The notes under the pieces were generated by a model, which saw only the letters and a list, made by a program, of their open reading frames with translations, made no database searches and was not told the DNA's origin. A stretch of 64,000 nt of DNA from NCBI GenBank assembly GCA_016717595.1, contig JADKFE010000019.1, forward strand, positions 1 through 64,000. Reading direction: 5' to 3'. This document shows, piece after piece, positions 62,807-64,000 of the stretch. Positions within the stretch are counted from its first letter, which is position 1. Every line of letters begins with the position of its first letter. The position numbers and the translations under genes are program-made. Source of the DNA: Deltaproteobacteria bacterium (GTDB taxonomy: Bacteria; Myxococcota_A; UBA796; CAJQPC01).

Positions 62807-62966
62807 CGTGTCCTCCGGCTCATTCAGAGACGAGCGGTGATTGTAGAAGAAGTGCAGCGATCTCAGGGGCGGCCCCATAACCGCTCCGGTGGAGGACGGG
62901 CCAACGCGCCGCGTGGATCATGGAGATGTCGCGCGGGGCCACGCTCAATCAGATAGAAGGGCGCCT

Positions 62967-63836
62967 ATGCTGCTCGATGAGGTAGAAGCCTTCGCGCGTG
63001 TGGTCGAGGCGGGCTCGTTCACCGCCGCCGCCCGCGCCGCCGGTGTGCCCAAGTCCAACCTCAGCCGCGCCATCGCCCGCTTAGAGGCCGAGCTTGGCGT
63101 AGAATTGCTGCGACGCAGCACGCGCGTCGTGCGCCCCACCGAGGCCGGTCAGCGCTTTTATGAGCGTGTGAGTGAGCACGTCGGCGGGCTGCGCGAGGCG
63201 ATGAGCGCCCTGCATGACGAAGAGGTTGAGGTGCGTGGCCTCGTGCGGATCACCGCGCCCGTAGACATCGGCCAGACCCTCCTGGCCGACACCGCCGCGG
63301 CCTTTCTCACCCGGCACCCCAAGGCCCAGCTTGAGGTGGAGCTCTCGTCTCGGGTGGTGAACCTGCTCGAAGAGGGCTTTGACTGTGCGCTTCGGGCCAC
63401 CGCGCGCATGAAAGACAGCTCGCTCATCGCCCGGCGCCTGGGCCAGACCACGCTCAAGCTCTACGCCTCGCCGGCCTACCTCGCCAAGAACGGCGCCCCC
63501 ACCCAGCTCAGCGAGCTCGACGCGCACCAGACGATCACCTTCAGGTCGGGGGGCTCTGGCGGGATGCTCGCTGAGGTCACCTCGGGCTCTCGGCTCTTCG
63601 CCGGAGACTTCGGCTTCGTTCGCGCCAGCCTCCGCGCCGGGGCGGGCATCGGGCCCCTGCCCACGTTCTACGCCCAAGATGACGTCCACGCGGGCCATCT
63701 GGTGAACGTGATCCCCGACTGGAGCGAGGTGCCCGCCACGCTCTACTTCGTCTACCCCGCCACCCGGCACCTGCCCCGGAAGGTCGCCGCCCTGCGGGAT
63801 CTCCTCGCGGCGCGGCTCTCCACCCAGCTCGGCTGA
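62967..63836 (+). CDS. LysR-family transcriptional regulator
   Basis: This is a 289-aa LysR-type regulator with an N-terminal winged helix (FARVVEAGSFTAAARAAGVPK, LSRAIARLEAELGVELLRRS) and a C-terminal periplasmic-binding-like effector domain (VRITAPVDIGQTLLADTAAA, GAGIGPLPTFYA). AAGGG precedes the ATG at 62967. It is followed by the start of a probable EamA transporter on the same strand, and is divergent from cysC. Effector and targets cannot be inferred. Confidence 0.9.
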   Translation: MLLDEVEAFARVVEAGSFTAAARAAGVPKSNLSRAIARLEAELGVELLRRSTRVVRPTEAGQRFYERVSEHVGGLREAMSALHDEEVEVRGLVRITAPVDIGQTLLADTAAAFLTRHPKAQLEVELSSRVVNLLEEGFDCALRATARMKDSSLIARRLGQTTLKLYASPAYLAKNGAPTQLSELDAHQTITFRSGGSGGMLAEVTSGSRLFAGDFGFVRASLRAGAGIGPLPTFYAQDDVHAGHLVNVIPDWSEVPATLYFVYPATRHLPRKVAALRDLLAARLSTQLG

Positions 63837-63907
63837 CCATCGCGGCCCGCCCGGCGCCCCTCGGCCTCTGTACGTCAACCCCTCCCGCTGAGGCCCCCGC
63901 CCGGGGC

Positions 63908-64000
63908 GTGCTGTTGATGTTGGGCTCCGCGGCCCTGTTCGCGGGCATGGCGCTGGCCGTCGAGCAGGCCCACCGCCTCGACCCAAACCTGAGCGCCTGG
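63908..64000 (+). CDS. EamA/DMT-family transporter, partial (runs off window)
   Basis: The frame encodes GVLLMLGSAALFAGMALAVE and onward, typical of the first hydrophobic segment of EamA (drug/metabolite) transporters. No ATG or TTG lies in frame ahead of this point; the GTG at 63908 is provisional. A start further upstream, or an indel, cannot be excluded. The gene is truncated by the window edge. Confidence 0.55.
   Translation, partial: MLLMLGSAALFAGMALAVEQAHRLDPNLSAW

Overview
The window is a 64 kb piece of a high-GC chromosome, estimated by eye at about 70% GC, that reads like a member of the Myxococcota or a close relative. Three predicted secreted proteins end in a MYXO-CTERM-type tail (one Cys, a hydrophobic stretch, then an Arg cluster). 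There are also Asp/Thr/Gly-rich linkers, an FG-GAP lipoprotein, and many GTG/TTG starts that overlap the upstream stop codon. I see no rRNA, tRNA, CRISPR array, insertion sequence or prophage. The core genes (gltA, sucCD, ndk, metK, lipA, lpdA, cysC) show this is ordinary chromosome.

Layout. (1) 1-6.6 kb: two ArsR/AHSA1 (SRPBCC) regulator-effector pairs around RDD, DUF4287 and a UvrA-like ABC protein, then an OmpR-type response regulator. (2) 6.7-13.3 kb: a tightly overlapping operon of DUF4178 zinc-ribbon protein, small membrane protein, DUF350 protein, membrane-anchored spermidine-synthase-like enzyme, Tat-exported FAD amine oxidase and a His-rich multispan protein, with an ATP-grasp ligase converging on it. 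(3) 13.3-25.9 kb: RlaP-like nucleotidyltransferase, OPT and MATE transporters, a MYXO-CTERM protein, bestrophin, an FG-GAP lipoprotein and a sulfite-oxidase-fold protein. (4) 26-33.9 kb: central metabolism (ndk, sucD, sucC, gltA, metK) with a PP2C phosphatase. (5) 34-42.4 kb: glycosyltransferase, phosphodiester glycosidase, a co-directional group of HEPN-like protein, 66-aa protein, beta-CASP/LOG fusion and DUF2214, and an alkaline-phosphatase-superfamily membrane enzyme. (6) 42.5-51.3 kb: a NatAB-like ABC exporter with a permease-CPBP fusion, then lipA and a 2-oxoacid dehydrogenase operon (E1beta, E2, E1alpha-like, E3). (7) 51.4-64 kb: serine hydrolase, a MYXO-CTERM protein overlapping a CPBP protease, SlyD-like FKBP, gluconate-dehydrogenase-type subunit plus GMC oxidoreductase, M14 carboxypeptidase, VOC protein, MYXO-CTERM metalloprotease, CoaB-like protein, cysC, LysR and the start of an EamA transporter.

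Seven genes are split by apparent small indels, most in runs of 4-5 G or C. In each case one base change (or in one case an alternative two-base change) rejoins a coherent protein. This pattern suggests residual assembly error more than real gene decay, so I annotate them as single frameshifted genes.

The most interesting points are: the MYXO-CTERM gene overlapping a CPBP-type intramembrane protease (a candidate dedicated sorting pair); the HEPN / beta-CASP-LOG group, which looks like RNA or nucleotide processing; the 2-oxoacid dehydrogenase operon whose two E1 subunits have lost expected catalytic residues; and the membrane polyamine-like operon at 6.7-13.3 kb.
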